8,859 nucleotides of DNA from Microcaldota archaeon (GTDB lineage: Archaea > Micrarchaeota > Micrarchaeia > Norongarragalinales > UBA8480). Shown here piece by piece: positions 1-6,210 of the stretch (positions are counted from its first letter, which is position 1; each line of letters opens with the position of its first letter). A program made the translations under genes and the position numbers. The stretch lies in assembly GCA_023246885.1 (NCBI GenBank), contig JAHFHN010000026.1, positions 1 to 8,859 on the forward strand, written 5' to 3'. Below the pieces are notes generated by a model. It was not told the origin of the DNA and did not search any database. It worked only from the letters and a program-made list of their open reading frames with translations.

Positions 1-1337
1 TTGTTTCCATTGGCCAGGTAGTTTGGCTTCTCATCGGGATTAATAAACTTAAACTCACTCCACGCAGCGCTAGGTTGCTCTCTTACCTGGTTTCCCCCTC
101 CCCATTGACCAGTATCCACATGTAACCGAATTTCTTTGTTTGCAAATGCATTTACGACGCGCTGAATAACTGCATTTTCTGGCTTGTGCGAGTGAGATAC
201 ATTTGCAGCCATCCAATCTATTTCAAGAAATACATCGCGCTTTAACGGGTCGCTGCCCATTGTAGGTAAGTCAGCTACTTTATTTCCACTTTTGTAAACT
301 CCATTGACTTCCCAGCCATCAAGCAAGCCATCACTATCAGTATCTGGGTTGTTTGAATCAGTGCCATACCTTGTTTCGTCAACATTTGTTAAGCCATCAT
401 TGTCAGAATCTTCTTCAATTGCGTTTTCTAATGCTTTAACTGCATTCGGCAACTCAATACTCCACGTTACTTTCCAAGGCCCGTCATTTCCTAGAATCTT
501 TACTGGAGTGGTTGTAACAAACGTAGTGAATTTCGCTTCTTGCGCGCCGGAAATAGAAGTGACTTTGCCTTCGAACTCATTACCATACGGTTCATTAGCA
601 GTTAATTCACCAGATTGGCTGAACTGGTCTATACTAAAGTCAAGGAAAGTAACTGGGAATTGAACTGGAATAGATTTTTTGCGAGTATTAGTAGTACTTT
701 CTGTGCTTCCATCACAAATTTGTCGGATACCCGTAGTTGACTGGTGAACGGTAGTTACATATGTAACATCAACTGGAATTAGAATTTTGCCAGCAAGTGC
801 AAATTCAGGTTTACCACTAAGGCCTTGCTTCTTGTAGGTTAAACGTAAGTCATATCCATTTAAGTGCGCTACGTTTCCATTCGCGTCTTTGCCGTCATTA
901 ACATCTACAAACACGTCTAAATTTGAAATGAAATCCTTGGCATTACCGCTTACTGTAATTGAACGCGTGCACTTTGGATCAGCATCGTTTGAAGATTGTT
1001 GAAAACGCCACTCAACCGTACCGTTTAGCAATTCAAAAGCGCGGTCAGAATAACGAGTCAAGTCACTTGAAGCAGGATCAATCTCCTTTAGCCTACCGCT
1101 TATTTTAAAAAATGCGTTTTCAGTAAGTGTGCCTACGCCAGTTTGTGAATTGAAAGGCACAGCAACCGTACGCGTATAAACAAAATCTGTTGGTTTATCT
1201 GCAAGGGAAAAAATGCGTCGAGTGTTAGCCAACGCATCTGCTGCAGTATCTGGAGAAGCAGGGTCAGAAAATTGCTCTAAAGCTGTGGCGTATTGTAAAA
1301 ACAACAATATCAATAGACTAAAGAAAACTAGTTTCAT
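1..1337 (-). CDS. Secreted protein with calcium-binding-type loops and a metalloprotease-like segment (3' end outside window)
   Basis: The frame is open without a stop from ATG at 1337 to the window edge, giving 445 codons. Residues 1-19 (MKLVFFSLLILLFLQYATA) form a clear signal peptide, so the protein is exported. Residues 20-300 are beta-rich and unrecognised. At about 309-340 there are two DxDxDG loops (DSDNDGLTNVDE and DTDSDGLLDGWE), the calcium-binding pattern of thrombospondin type-3 and dockerin-like repeats. Then come GSDPLKRDVFLEIDWM (about 364-379) and HSHKP. From memory, this combination precedes the catalytic part of a family of secreted zinc-metalloprotease-like proteins in archaea and bacteria. 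The expected HExxH would lie beyond the window, so protease activity is inference. A TATA element at 1359-1367 puts transcription start at or near the ATG (leaderless). The gene diverges from the cold-shock gene. Confidence 0.85.
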   Translation of the reverse strand, partial: MKLVFFSLLILLFLQYATALEQFSDPASPDTAADALANTRRIFSLADKPTDFVYTRTVAVPFNSQTGVGTLTENAFFKISGRLKEIDPASSDLTRYSDRAFELLNGTVEWRFQQSSNDADPKCTRSITVSGNAKDFISNLDVFVDVNDGKDANGNVAHLNGYDLRLTYKKQGLSGKPEFALAGKILIPVDVTYVTTVHQSTTGIRQICDGSTESTTNTRKKSIPVQFPVTFLDFSIDQFSQSGELTANEPYGNEFEGKVTSISGAQEAKFTTFVTTTPVKILGNDGPWKVTWSIELPNAVKALENAIEEDSDNDGLTNVDETRYGTDSNNPDTDSDGLLDGWEVNGVYKSGNKVADLPTMGSDPLKRDVFLEIDWMAANVSHSHKPENAVIQRVVNAFANKEIRLHVDTGQWGGGNQVREQPSAAWSEFKFINPDEKPNYLANGN

Positions 1338-1358
1338 AAATAAACAAATGAACCACGA

Positions 1359-1367
1359 GTATAAAAA
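1359..1367 (-). promoter_or_regulatory. TATA box of the secreted-protein gene
   Basis: Reads TTTTTATAC on the minus strand. It is centred about 26 nt upstream of the ATG at 1337, the usual archaeal TATA-to-start distance, so the transcript is probably leaderless. No GGTG or GGAGG lies before the ATG. Confidence 0.5.
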
Positions 1368-1408
1368 AAGAAGGGTAACTTCGTTGTTTTTTGTTAAAAG
1401 GTAGAAGT

Positions 1409-1414
1409 TATAAG
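1409..1414 (+). promoter_or_regulatory. TATA box of the cold-shock gene
   Basis: TATAAG, inside TATAAGCAAG. Transcription would start near 1436-1440, leaving a leader of about 20 nt that contains the GGTG ribosome binding site. The same 10-mer TATAAGCAAG occurs at the promoter of the kinase gene (5668-5677). Confidence 0.5.
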
Positions 1415-1447
1415 CAAGCGGTTTCCAAATTATGTTTACCGATAAAT

Positions 1448-1451
1448 GGTG
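1448..1451 (+). promoter_or_regulatory. Ribosome binding site that decides the csp start
   Basis: GGTG lies 6 nt before ATG 1458. It overlaps the in-frame upstream ATG at 1446, which therefore has no binding site of its own. This favours the 63-residue product beginning MKGKVKMF. Confidence 0.6.
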
Positions 1452-1457
1452 ATTTTA

Positions 1458-1649
1458 ATGAAAGGTAAAGTAAAGATGTTTAACGCTGCACGTGGTTTTG
1501 GATTTATCACTGGCGAAGACGGTAAAGACGCATACGTACACACTTCAGAAGTTGAAGGCGGCGTTGCACTCGCAGTGGGCGACTCAGTTGAATACGAAGT
1601 TGAAACCGGCGAACGCGGATTACGCGCAAAGAAAGTAAAGAAAGTCTAA
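1458..1649 (+). CDS. Cold-shock domain protein (CspA family)
   Basis: A 63-residue single cold-shock domain, close to the usual 65-70 residues. It binds single-stranded RNA or DNA and typically melts RNA secondary structure. It shows the family order: MKGKVKMFNAARGFGFIT with the RNP1 core GFGFIT (about residues 13-18), then DAYVHTSEV for RNP2 (about 24-32), then the end strand VEYEVETGERGLRAKKV. The start is placed at ATG 1458 because GGTG sits 6 nt upstream; the in-frame ATG at 1446 would add only MVIL. CspA-type proteins are common in bacteria and patchy in archaea, so the gene may ultimately be of bacterial origin, although nothing in its base composition stands out. It is monocistronic and divergent from the secreted-protein gene. 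Confidence 0.93.
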   Translation: MKGKVKMFNAARGFGFITGEDGKDAYVHTSEVEGGVALAVGDSVEYEVETGERGLRAKKVKKV

Positions 1650-1732
1650 AAAAACGAATTGTTACAAAAAAGTCCAAAACGACTAAAACACTTCTAACAT
1701 GACCCAGCGCTAGCTTTGCACATAAAACAAAA

Positions 1733-1745
1733 TTGTAAATTACAA
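1733..1745. promoter_or_regulatory. Inverted repeat, possible operator
   Basis: TTGTAA-A-TTACAA is a perfect 6+1+6 inverted repeat just upstream of the TATA-like element of the membrane-protein gene. A related half, ATTGTAAAA, follows at 1755-1763. It could bind a dimeric regulator, but it is AT-rich and chance is possible. Confidence 0.3.
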
Positions 1746-1747
1746 AA

Positions 1748-1757
1748 GTTTAAAATT
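1748..1757 (+). promoter_or_regulatory. TATA-like element of the membrane-protein gene
   Basis: GTTTAAAATT is centred about 27 nt upstream of ATG 1780, consistent with a leaderless transcript. No GGTG precedes the ATG. Confidence 0.4.
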
Positions 1758-1779
1758 GTAAAAAGCAAAAAGTTAATTC

Positions 1780-2412
1780 ATGATAATGAGCCAAGATGCA
1801 GCACAAATTGCATTTCAAGCAAGTCAATTATACCAACAGGGGGTTAGCTTAATTGGCGAAACGAGCATGACTGTGCTGGCGTTATCGTTTAGCATAGCTA
1901 TATATGCAATTATAGTTGGCACTTTTTACATTAAGCTATCAAAAAAAGTACTTTATAAAATAAAAACGGATAAGCCACACAAATTCTTACGCGCGTATTT
2001 CGATATGCTTATTTTCTTGTTAAAATACACGATTTTGTTCCCGCTGTTTTCTTTTGTGTGGTTCGTGTTTCTTTCAGTAATGCTTTACTTAATGTCCACA
2101 AAACTGCCGCTTGAAACTGCGTTTATTTTATCGATTTCTATAGTCACTGCGATTAGAATATGCGCGTATTACGATGAACAGGTGTCAGTTGACTTGGGTA
2201 AGTTACTTCCATTGGCACTTTTGGGCATAGTGTTAATTGATGCCAGTTCGTTTACACCTGCGATTGTTGAAACAAAAGCACTTGAATTACTAACAAGTAT
2301 ACCTAGATTTGTCCCGTTTCTAATAGTGGCAATTGCAGTTGAATGGATTCTACGCTTGTTGCTTGGAATAAAACGCTTTTTCATTCCAGCTAAAAACAAC
2401 GATTTAAACTAA
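1780..2412 (+). CDS. Multi-pass membrane protein of unknown function
   Basis: 210 residues, not recognised. About five hydrophobic helices can be seen, at roughly residues 28-50, 75-103 (long, perhaps two short spans), 112-130, 141-156 and 176-197. Basic stretches follow some of them (KLSKKVLYKIKTDKPHK after the first, GIKRFFIPAKNN at the C-terminus). There is no signal peptide, catalytic motif or transporter signature. A second ATG two codons in (1786) is an equally possible start; 1780 is preferred because the TATA-like element is about 27 nt upstream. The gene stands alone, convergent with tRNA-Leu, whose 3' end is 12 nt away. Hypothetical conserved membrane protein is the most that can be said. 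Confidence 0.8.
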   Translation: MIMSQDAAQIAFQASQLYQQGVSLIGETSMTVLALSFSIAIYAIIVGTFYIKLSKKVLYKIKTDKPHKFLRAYFDMLIFLLKYTILFPLFSFVWFVFLSVMLYLMSTKLPLETAFILSISIVTAIRICAYYDEQVSVDLGKLLPLALLGIVLIDASSFTPAIVETKALELLTSIPRFVPFLIVAIAVEWILRLLLGIKRFFIPAKNNDLN

Positions 2413-2424
2413 AAAAAAGTAAAA
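2411..2424 (-). terminator. T-rich terminator of tRNA-Leu
   Basis: Directly after the tRNA-Leu discriminator base, the minus strand reads TTTTAC followed by eight T. Archaeal RNA polymerase terminates on such T runs without needing a hairpin. Confidence 0.55.
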
Positions 2425-2438
2425 TGCAGGGGGAGAGA

Positions 2439-2475
2439 TTTTCACTCTCCGTTGGATATTTTTCCGAACGGGTTT
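2439..2475 (-). other. tRNA-Leu intron 2 (position 59/60), 37 nt
   Basis: The hairpin CCGTT/AACGG (2471-2467 with 2453-2449) brings the ends together. Central helix TTCA/TGAA and bulges AAA and AAT fix the cut so that the loop becomes TTCAAAT. It lacks the pyrimidine-tract module. Boundaries could shift by one base. Confidence 0.7.
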
Positions 2476-2481
2476 TTTGAA

Positions 2482-2546
2482 TTCGAGGAGCACGTGGTTT
2501 TCTTTTTCCATCGATGCTTTTTCTTTTCTTAAAAGAAAAAGGCTCG
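2482..2546 (-). other. tRNA-Leu intron 1 (position 53/54), 65 nt
   Basis: Bounded by a bulge-helix-bulge: cut AG|C at the 5' side and AA|T at the 3' side. Inside is a 10-bp hairpin TTTTTCTTTT/AAAAGAAAAA with loop CTT (plus 2518-2540), the palindrome CATCGATG (2509-2516) and a second pyrimidine tract TTTTCTTTTT (2498-2507). The module 2497-2542 is shared with tRNA-Pro intron 1. Confidence 0.8.
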
Positions 2547-2640
2547 CTCTCGAACCCATACGGGATAAGGTCCTAAGCCTTACGCGTTTGACCAAGCTTT
2601 GCTACCCCTGCAGGTTTTTATAGCGTTAAAAGTAGGGAGG

Positions 2641-2651
2641 TTAAAAGATTA
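2641..2651 (-). promoter_or_regulatory. TATA-like element of tRNA-Leu
   Basis: The minus strand reads AATCTTTTAAC about 30-40 nt upstream of the mature 5' end, the usual place. A second TATAAAAA at 2614-2621 is only a few bases from the tRNA and too close to serve. Confidence 0.35.
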
Positions 2652-2712
2652 AAGTACTTTGGTTACTTTCCTGCTTTTGGTTTTTTGGCATTTCAAAAAC
2701 TAAAAATGTGGC

Positions 2713-3438
2713 TTACCCGTACATTGGGTTTGTTTGCATTTTTGAGTAGTCTGAGTGCATTTGTTTCATTTTGTCCATTGCTTCTTTTAGTTTTGACTCG
2801 ACTTTTTCTGCTTCTTGTACTAGTGGACGCGTATCTAGTTGGATGTCAAGTAGTTGCAGGGTTTTGTCAATTAATTTTGCTGCTGCGCGTGGGTCTAGTG
2901 GAGAGGCAGTTTGTACCATGAAGTTAACTGCTGGGAATTTGGCTGCTGCGCATTCGGCGATTAGTACTCCGGAAACGCCTTGCGTTGCTCCTTCTTTTAC
3001 TGGTTCAAATTTGCGTTTACGCATGTCTTCTGCTAGTTTTTTTGTGCTCGTGATTACGTATGTCTTGTCGTCGGGAGTTTGTGAAGCAATACCCGCATAG
3101 GAATAAATTGCTTTAGCATTGTTTTTTTCAGCAAAATTTATTATTTGTTCTGACAGTGGGATTACAAGTGGAGCTGGAATTACTAGTTCGGAAAATATGA
3201 CTACGAGGTCGTGTTCTTCGCTTGCATATATGCGCGCTGGCGATACTGGCACGTAATCGTGTATTGCGGCGATTGGGGGAAAGTGTGGGCTAGAGAAGTA
3301 GCCGATTAGTTTCATTCCAAGTTGTTCGGCTAGATAGCTGCTTGCGATTGTGCCGATCATGCCAATTCCGGGAAATCCTTCTATTATAATTGGGTTTTTG
3401 AGTTTTGGTTTATCGACTATGCGAAGTGAAAGTGACAT
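2713..3438 (-). CDS. PAC2-family proteasome assembly chaperone
   Basis: 241 residues, normal for archaeal PAC2 (PbaA/PbaB-like) proteins, which help assemble or engage the 20S proteasome. The family hallmark EGFPGIGMIGTIA is at about residues 20-32. Further matches are the strand LIGYFSSPHFPP, the central LVVIFSELVIPAP and the glycine-rich EGATQGVSGVLI at about 148-159. The tail 207-232 (VQEAEKVESKLKEAMDKMKQ) is a charged coiled coil. The protein ends NPMYG, so the last three residues MYG match the hydrophobic-Tyr-X motif that lets partners dock into proteasome alpha-ring pockets. It is the last gene of a minus-strand string after two GspF-like genes, 32 nt downstream. No ribosome binding site is seen. 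Family certain; the exact partner is inferred. Confidence 0.9.
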   Translation of the reverse strand: MSLSLRIVDKPKLKNPIIIEGFPGIGMIGTIASSYLAEQLGMKLIGYFSSPHFPPIAAIHDYVPVSPARIYASEEHDLVVIFSELVIPAPLVIPLSEQIINFAEKNNAKAIYSYAGIASQTPDDKTYVITSTKKLAEDMRKRKFEPVKEGATQGVSGVLIAECAAAKFPAVNFMVQTASPLDPRAAAKLIDKTLQLLDIQLDTRPLVQEAEKVESKLKEAMDKMKQMHSDYSKMQTNPMYG

Positions 3439-3470
3439 GATACAAGTAACGGAACGAGGGTTAAAATTGT

Positions 3471-4163
3471 TTACGTTAGGAAAAAAGGAACTATATTGAA
3501 CACGAGTAGAGAAACTGGCGCGGTGATTGAGAAGAATGTTAAAAAGTGTGCGGAAAATTGTTTAGATAGGAAGTAAGAAGAAATTATTGCTAGCAAGACG
3601 AGATAGAAGTTTATAGACAAAGTGACAATTGGCAAGGAAACCGTTGCATTGGATTGGAGGAATGCAGATGCTTTAGTTGAAATTGAATAAATAAAAGCAA
3701 TTACGAGGGGAACAAGTAACGCACAGCATAGCAAGAGGGAGTATTTTTGTATGGATGCTTCTGCTTTGATTTGTTCGCGGTTATTGTTTGAGTCAGATAA
3801 TTCAAGTGCAAATTGTTTTGCAGTTTTTATACTGGAGCTGCCGTTTCTATAAACATTAGCAAGTATGTTTCCGGTTTTTTGAATTGTGAAAGAATGTACA
3901 AATATTGAAGAAAAAGCAATGAGTATAGGTGCGCCTTTTTGTGATAATTGCAAAGTTTTTTTGAACAATGCACCCGAGGGGGTTTTTAGGGAAGCGGCGT
4001 TGTGCAAAGCGGTTTCAAAATTGGCGGAGTTACAAAATGCAAGTAGTGCATCCGGAAGTGTTTTTTCAATTGCGTTTATTTCACGTTCGATTTTGAATTG
4101 TTTGACTGCTTTTGCTAGCGCAGGCAAGGCAAAAATGAAAAGCAAGAGTAGGAATTCGTACAT
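3471..4163 (-). CDS. GspF/TadC-like integral membrane protein, second half-size protein
   Basis: 230 residues. Hydrophobic segments lie at about 3-17, 141-160, 176-199 and 206-228. A soluble helical region (about 25-135) carries a GspF-type pattern: IEREINAIEKTLPDALLAFC, then an FETALHNAA stretch and a GAPI turn. This is the cytoplasmic domain of type II secretion/archaellum platform proteins (GspF, TadB/TadC, FlaJ) that couples an ATPase to pilus assembly. Typical archaeal FlaJ/TadC proteins carry two such domains in one chain; here they seem divided between this gene and the one 9 nt upstream. Similarity is weak and judged by eye, so a divergent family member is possible. No secretion ATPase or pilin lies in the window. 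Confidence 0.68.
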   Translation of the reverse strand: MYEFLLLLFIFALPALAKAVKQFKIEREINAIEKTLPDALLAFCNSANFETALHNAASLKTPSGALFKKTLQLSQKGAPILIAFSSIFVHSFTIQKTGNILANVYRNGSSSIKTAKQFALELSDSNNNREQIKAEASIQKYSLLLCCALLVPLVIAFIYSISTKASAFLQSNATVSLPIVTLSINFYLVLLAIISSYFLSKQFSAHFLTFFSITAPVSLLVFNIVPFFLT

Positions 4164-4172
4164 GAGTAGTTA

Positions 4173-4952
4173 TTAGTTTTCGTTGAATGTGTTTAATTCT
4201 AAATAGTAAAGTATGCTTGCATCGAATAATGGAAATAGGATTATGAATGCAAAAATTATTTGAAAGATTGTTAGCGTGAAGCCAACTACTTGTCCAAGTA
4301 GAGCTATTGCGGAAAATAAAGCAGGTAAAACTGCGGCTACTCCTATGAAAAAAGTGCCGAGTAAATTCGCTTTAGCTGCAGATTGTTTTGACTTGTTTTT
4401 ATTTTCTTGCGCTAAATCCGCTCTAAATTTTTTCAATGCTTCACAATCGTTATTTAGGGTTAACTGGAGTATTTTTGAAAAGTTTTCAGACGGAGTTACT
4501 ACAAGCTTTGGAAGTAAATCAGCCGGAGCCCCTTTTGAAATCAAATGAACGATTTGTTCGTACTCGCTTTTGAGCGCTGGGAAGTGGCGAAGTTCTTTTA
4601 ATGCAATTGATGGATTTATCCCATTTGCTAATTCAGATTCAAGCGAATAAATCGAAAACGGTAAGCTTGAGTCAATTTTATTTAGCTTCAATTTAGCATC
4701 AAAACTTGGAAGTAAAAGAGAGAAAATGAAAGAAATTGCGGCAAGTGGAAGTGCAAAAAGTAATGGAAAAGAAAGCAGTGACAAAAATAGGATTGAAATA
4801 ATAGCTGCACACATTGCAAATGCAAAGGAAAATGTCGTATATTTTGCACTGGATGCAGTCGCAGATAATAATTTTAAATTTTTTTCTAGTTGCTTGTCAG
4901 TGTTCTTTAGCAAAGGTGGAAAAGCTTCGGATAATCTAATTAGTAGTAGCAT
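4173..4952 (-). CDS. GspF/TadB-like integral membrane protein, first half-size protein
   Basis: 259 residues from ATG 4952. Membrane spans are predicted at about 41-60, 62-81, 197-219 and 223-250: two pairs flanking a soluble domain (about 85-190), the layout of a single GspF unit. That domain contains IDSSLPFSIYSLESELANG followed by INPSIALKEL, the classic GspF opening in which a Leu-Pro near the first helix is followed by a Gly-rich turn. It probably forms a membrane platform for a type IV pilus-like machine together with the next gene. The start is uncertain: an in-frame TTG at 4967 would add MCHSL. ATG 4952 is preferred, and both starts overlap the end of the HAD gene (17 nt from ATG), which implies translational coupling. 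Confidence 0.7.
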   Translation of the reverse strand: MLLLIRLSEAFPPLLKNTDKQLEKNLKLLSATASSAKYTTFSFAFAMCAAIISILFLSLLSFPLLFALPLAAISFIFSLLLPSFDAKLKLNKIDSSLPFSIYSLESELANGINPSIALKELRHFPALKSEYEQIVHLISKGAPADLLPKLVVTPSENFSKILQLTLNNDCEALKKFRADLAQENKNKSKQSAAKANLLGTFFIGVAAVLPALFSAIALLGQVVGFTLTIFQIIFAFIILFPLFDASILYYLELNTFNEN

Positions 4953-5595
4953 GAGGCTGTGGCACAACGTTTAACAAATCTGAAAACTTCGCTAAGTAAT
5001 GATCTGCTTTTACATCTCGATTGCGAGAATTTTTTAACAAAGCAAGGGTTATCCCGTTGCCAACACCTTTGACGTATTGCACGTCTACTTCAGTGTCGCC
5101 CACATAAATGCATTCTGCGGGTTTGAGCCCTAATTTCGAAATTAAATTTATAAGTGAAATTGAATTTGGCTTTGGTACAATTAATTTTTCTAGTCCAATA
5201 ACATCTTCAAAATAATTAAATAATTTTAATCTTTGTAAACCAGCCGGTAAATAAGCTTCTGAAGCATTTGACACAACGAATAATCTTAGCCCGCGTTTTT
5301 TTAGTGCATTAAGAGTTTTTCTTGCGCCGGCCATAGGTGAACCGTGTTTTTCTAAATCACTTTTGAGTATACTATGCATCGACTCCGCAAGCGGGTGCGG
5401 GTCATGATTCAACTGTAATTCACGCAAAAGGCAGTCAATCCAATTTATGGTCGAATAACCGGAAAATTTTAAGGTTTGTTTCGCTGTTGGCTTAGGCAAA
5501 CCTGCGGCAGTAAACGCCAATTGTACTGCGCGAACTATTGGTTTGTCTGTATCTACTAGAGTGCCATCGAGGTCAAAAAACACTGCTTTAATCAT
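4936..5595 (-). CDS. HAD-superfamily phosphatase, phosphoglycolate-phosphatase-like
   Basis: 219 residues, the usual length for this subfamily. All four HAD motifs are present: motif I DLDGTLVD with nucleophile Asp8 and acid/base Asp10; motif II VVSNAS with Ser109; motif III Lys142 in VPKP; motif IV GDTEVD with Asp167 and Asp171. A helical cap domain (about 15-85) sits between motifs I and II, as in PGP/GpH-like enzymes that hydrolyse small phosphate esters. The substrate cannot be told from sequence; phosphoglycolate, pyrophosphate and sugar phosphates are options. It heads the minus-strand string that continues with two GspF-like proteins and PAC2, and its end overlaps the next gene. A TATA-like sequence about 30 nt before the ATG suggests a leaderless transcript. 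Confidence 0.92.
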   Translation of the reverse strand: MIKAVFFDLDGTLVDTDKPIVRAVQLAFTAAGLPKPTAKQTLKFSGYSTINWIDCLLRELQLNHDPHPLAESMHSILKSDLEKHGSPMAGARKTLNALKKRGLRLFVVSNASEAYLPAGLQRLKLFNYFEDVIGLEKLIVPKPNSISLINLISKLGLKPAECIYVGDTEVDVQYVKGVGNGITLALLKNSRNRDVKADHYLAKFSDLLNVVPQPHATTN

Positions 5596-5620
5596 AATAC
5601 GTTTAGGTCGAGGAGTTTAA

Positions 5621-5630
5621 CAAATTTATG
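5621..5630 (-). promoter_or_regulatory. TATA-like element of the HAD-GspF-PAC2 gene string
   Basis: The minus strand reads CATAAATTTG, centred about 30 nt upstream of ATG 5595. Confidence 0.4.
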
Positions 5631-5667
5631 GTTAGAAAAAGGAACAAATAGAAAAAGAGAAAAAGGC

Positions 5668-5673
5668 TATAAG
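5668..5673 (+). promoter_or_regulatory. TATA box of the kinase gene
   Basis: TATAAG ends 22 nt before ATG 5696, so transcription should start at the ATG (leaderless). It lies in TATAAGCAAG, the same 10-mer as at the csp promoter. Confidence 0.5.
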
Positions 5674-5695
5674 CAAGGACGCCGTCGTTATTGTT

Positions 5696-6181
5696 ATGAA
5701 TTTTTTTGTTGTTATTCGCGGGCCGCTTGGAGTTGGAAAAACAACGGTTGCAAAAAATATTGCTGAAGCCATTGGAGCAGAGTATATTTCTATTGACGAG
5801 TTACTGTCAAAGAAAAAACTTGACAGGATCGAAGGGAGAATTCCGGTTGAAAATTTCTTGCTAGCAACTAAATCTATATTACCTAGAGTGAAGAAGCTGT
5901 TGAAAACTGAAAAAAACGTTGTGTTTGATGGAAATTTCTATAATAGAAACCAAATCGTTCAACTTGTCGAAGAATTGCCGTTTGCACATTTTATATTCAC
6001 GCTAAACGCGCCTCTTGCAATTTGTATTAAGCGGGATTCGCAACGGAAAAAATCTTACGGAAAACAAGCTACAAAAGCGGTTTATAACCTCGTGTCAAAA
6101 TTTAAAATTGGAAGAAATATAGACACAAATGGAAAAAGCGAAGATGAAGTGACGAACTCGATACTTAAAACACTCAGATAG
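5696..6181 (+). CDS. Small P-loop kinase of the AAA_33/shikimate-kinase-like group
   Basis: 161 residues. The N-terminal strand MNFFVVIRG leads into Walker A GPLGVGKTT (residues 9-17, Lys15). ISIDELL (31-37) holds an acidic residue where many small-molecule kinases bind the acceptor. NVVFDGNF (74-81) is a Walker-B-like strand with Asp78. The stretch IKRDSQRKKSYG (111-122) is an arginine/lysine-rich lid. The C-terminal IDTNGKSEDEVTNSILKTL matches the usual final helix of this group. It should transfer a phosphate from ATP to a small molecule or a nucleic-acid end; the acceptor is unknown. Nucleoside or gluconate kinases, polynucleotide kinases and zeta-toxin-like kinases share this plan. It diverges from the HAD gene and is convergent with tRNA-Gly, 15 nt away. 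Confidence 0.8.
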   Translation: MNFFVVIRGPLGVGKTTVAKNIAEAIGAEYISIDELLSKKKLDRIEGRIPVENFLLATKSILPRVKKLLKTEKNVVFDGNFYNRNQIVQLVEELPFAHFIFTLNAPLAICIKRDSQRKKSYGKQATKAVYNLVSKFKIGRNIDTNGKSEDEVTNSILKTLR

Positions 6182-6210
6182 TATAGAAGTTTGAAATGCG
6201 ATCGCCGGGA

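Larger units (their letters stand above)
2425..2611 (-). tRNA. tRNA-Leu(UAG) with two introns and a 6-nt exon
   Basis: The acceptor strands GCAGGGG (2611-2605) and CCCCTGC (2432-2426) pair fully, and A73 is 2425; CCA is not encoded. The anticodon arm is TAAGG-CTTAGGA-CCTTA (2582-2566) with anticodon TAG at 2575-2573. The long variable arm (CCC-GTAT-GGG) marks a type II tRNA. The T-stem 5' strand GAGAG (2551-2547) is far from its partner CTCTC (2437-2433). Between them lie intron 1 (2546-2482, position 53/54), the 6-nt exon TTCAAA (2481-2476) and intron 2 (2475-2439, position 59/60). Splicing gives an 85-nt tRNA with T-arm GAGAG-TTCAAAT-CTCTC, a perfect consensus loop. At intron 1, central helix CGAG/CTCG, bulges AGC and AAT and inner helix GAGC/GCTC form a good bulge-helix-bulge. 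At intron 2, TTCA/TGAA with bulges AAA and AAT is a relaxed form. Confidence 0.9.

Noticed and set aside
304..663. Plus-strand open frame of 119 codons
   Set aside because: It is antisense to the secreted-protein gene, whose minus frame is open from 1337 to the edge with a signal peptide and recognisable motifs.
1213..1404. Plus-strand open frame of 63 codons upstream of csp
   Set aside because: It overlaps the start of the minus-strand secreted-protein gene and both divergent promoters, with low-complexity composition.
2404..2595. Minus-strand open frame of 63 codons
   Set aside because: It lies across the interrupted tRNA-Leu gene; the encoded lysine-rich peptide is a by-product of tRNA and intron sequence.
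2425..2611. Reading the interrupted tRNAs as pseudogenes broken by insertions
   Set aside because: All three keep perfect acceptor, anticodon and T-stem pairing. Excision at splice-type bulges restores consensus T-loops and normal lengths.
2614..2621. TATAAAAA on the minus strand as the tRNA-Leu TATA box
   Set aside because: It ends about 2 nt from the mature 5' end, too close for a start about 25 nt downstream.
5637..5667. Possible decayed copy of the A-rich intron module before the kinase gene
   Set aside because: Only GAAAAAGGCT matches and no hairpin partner is present; ordinary A-rich promoter DNA explains it.
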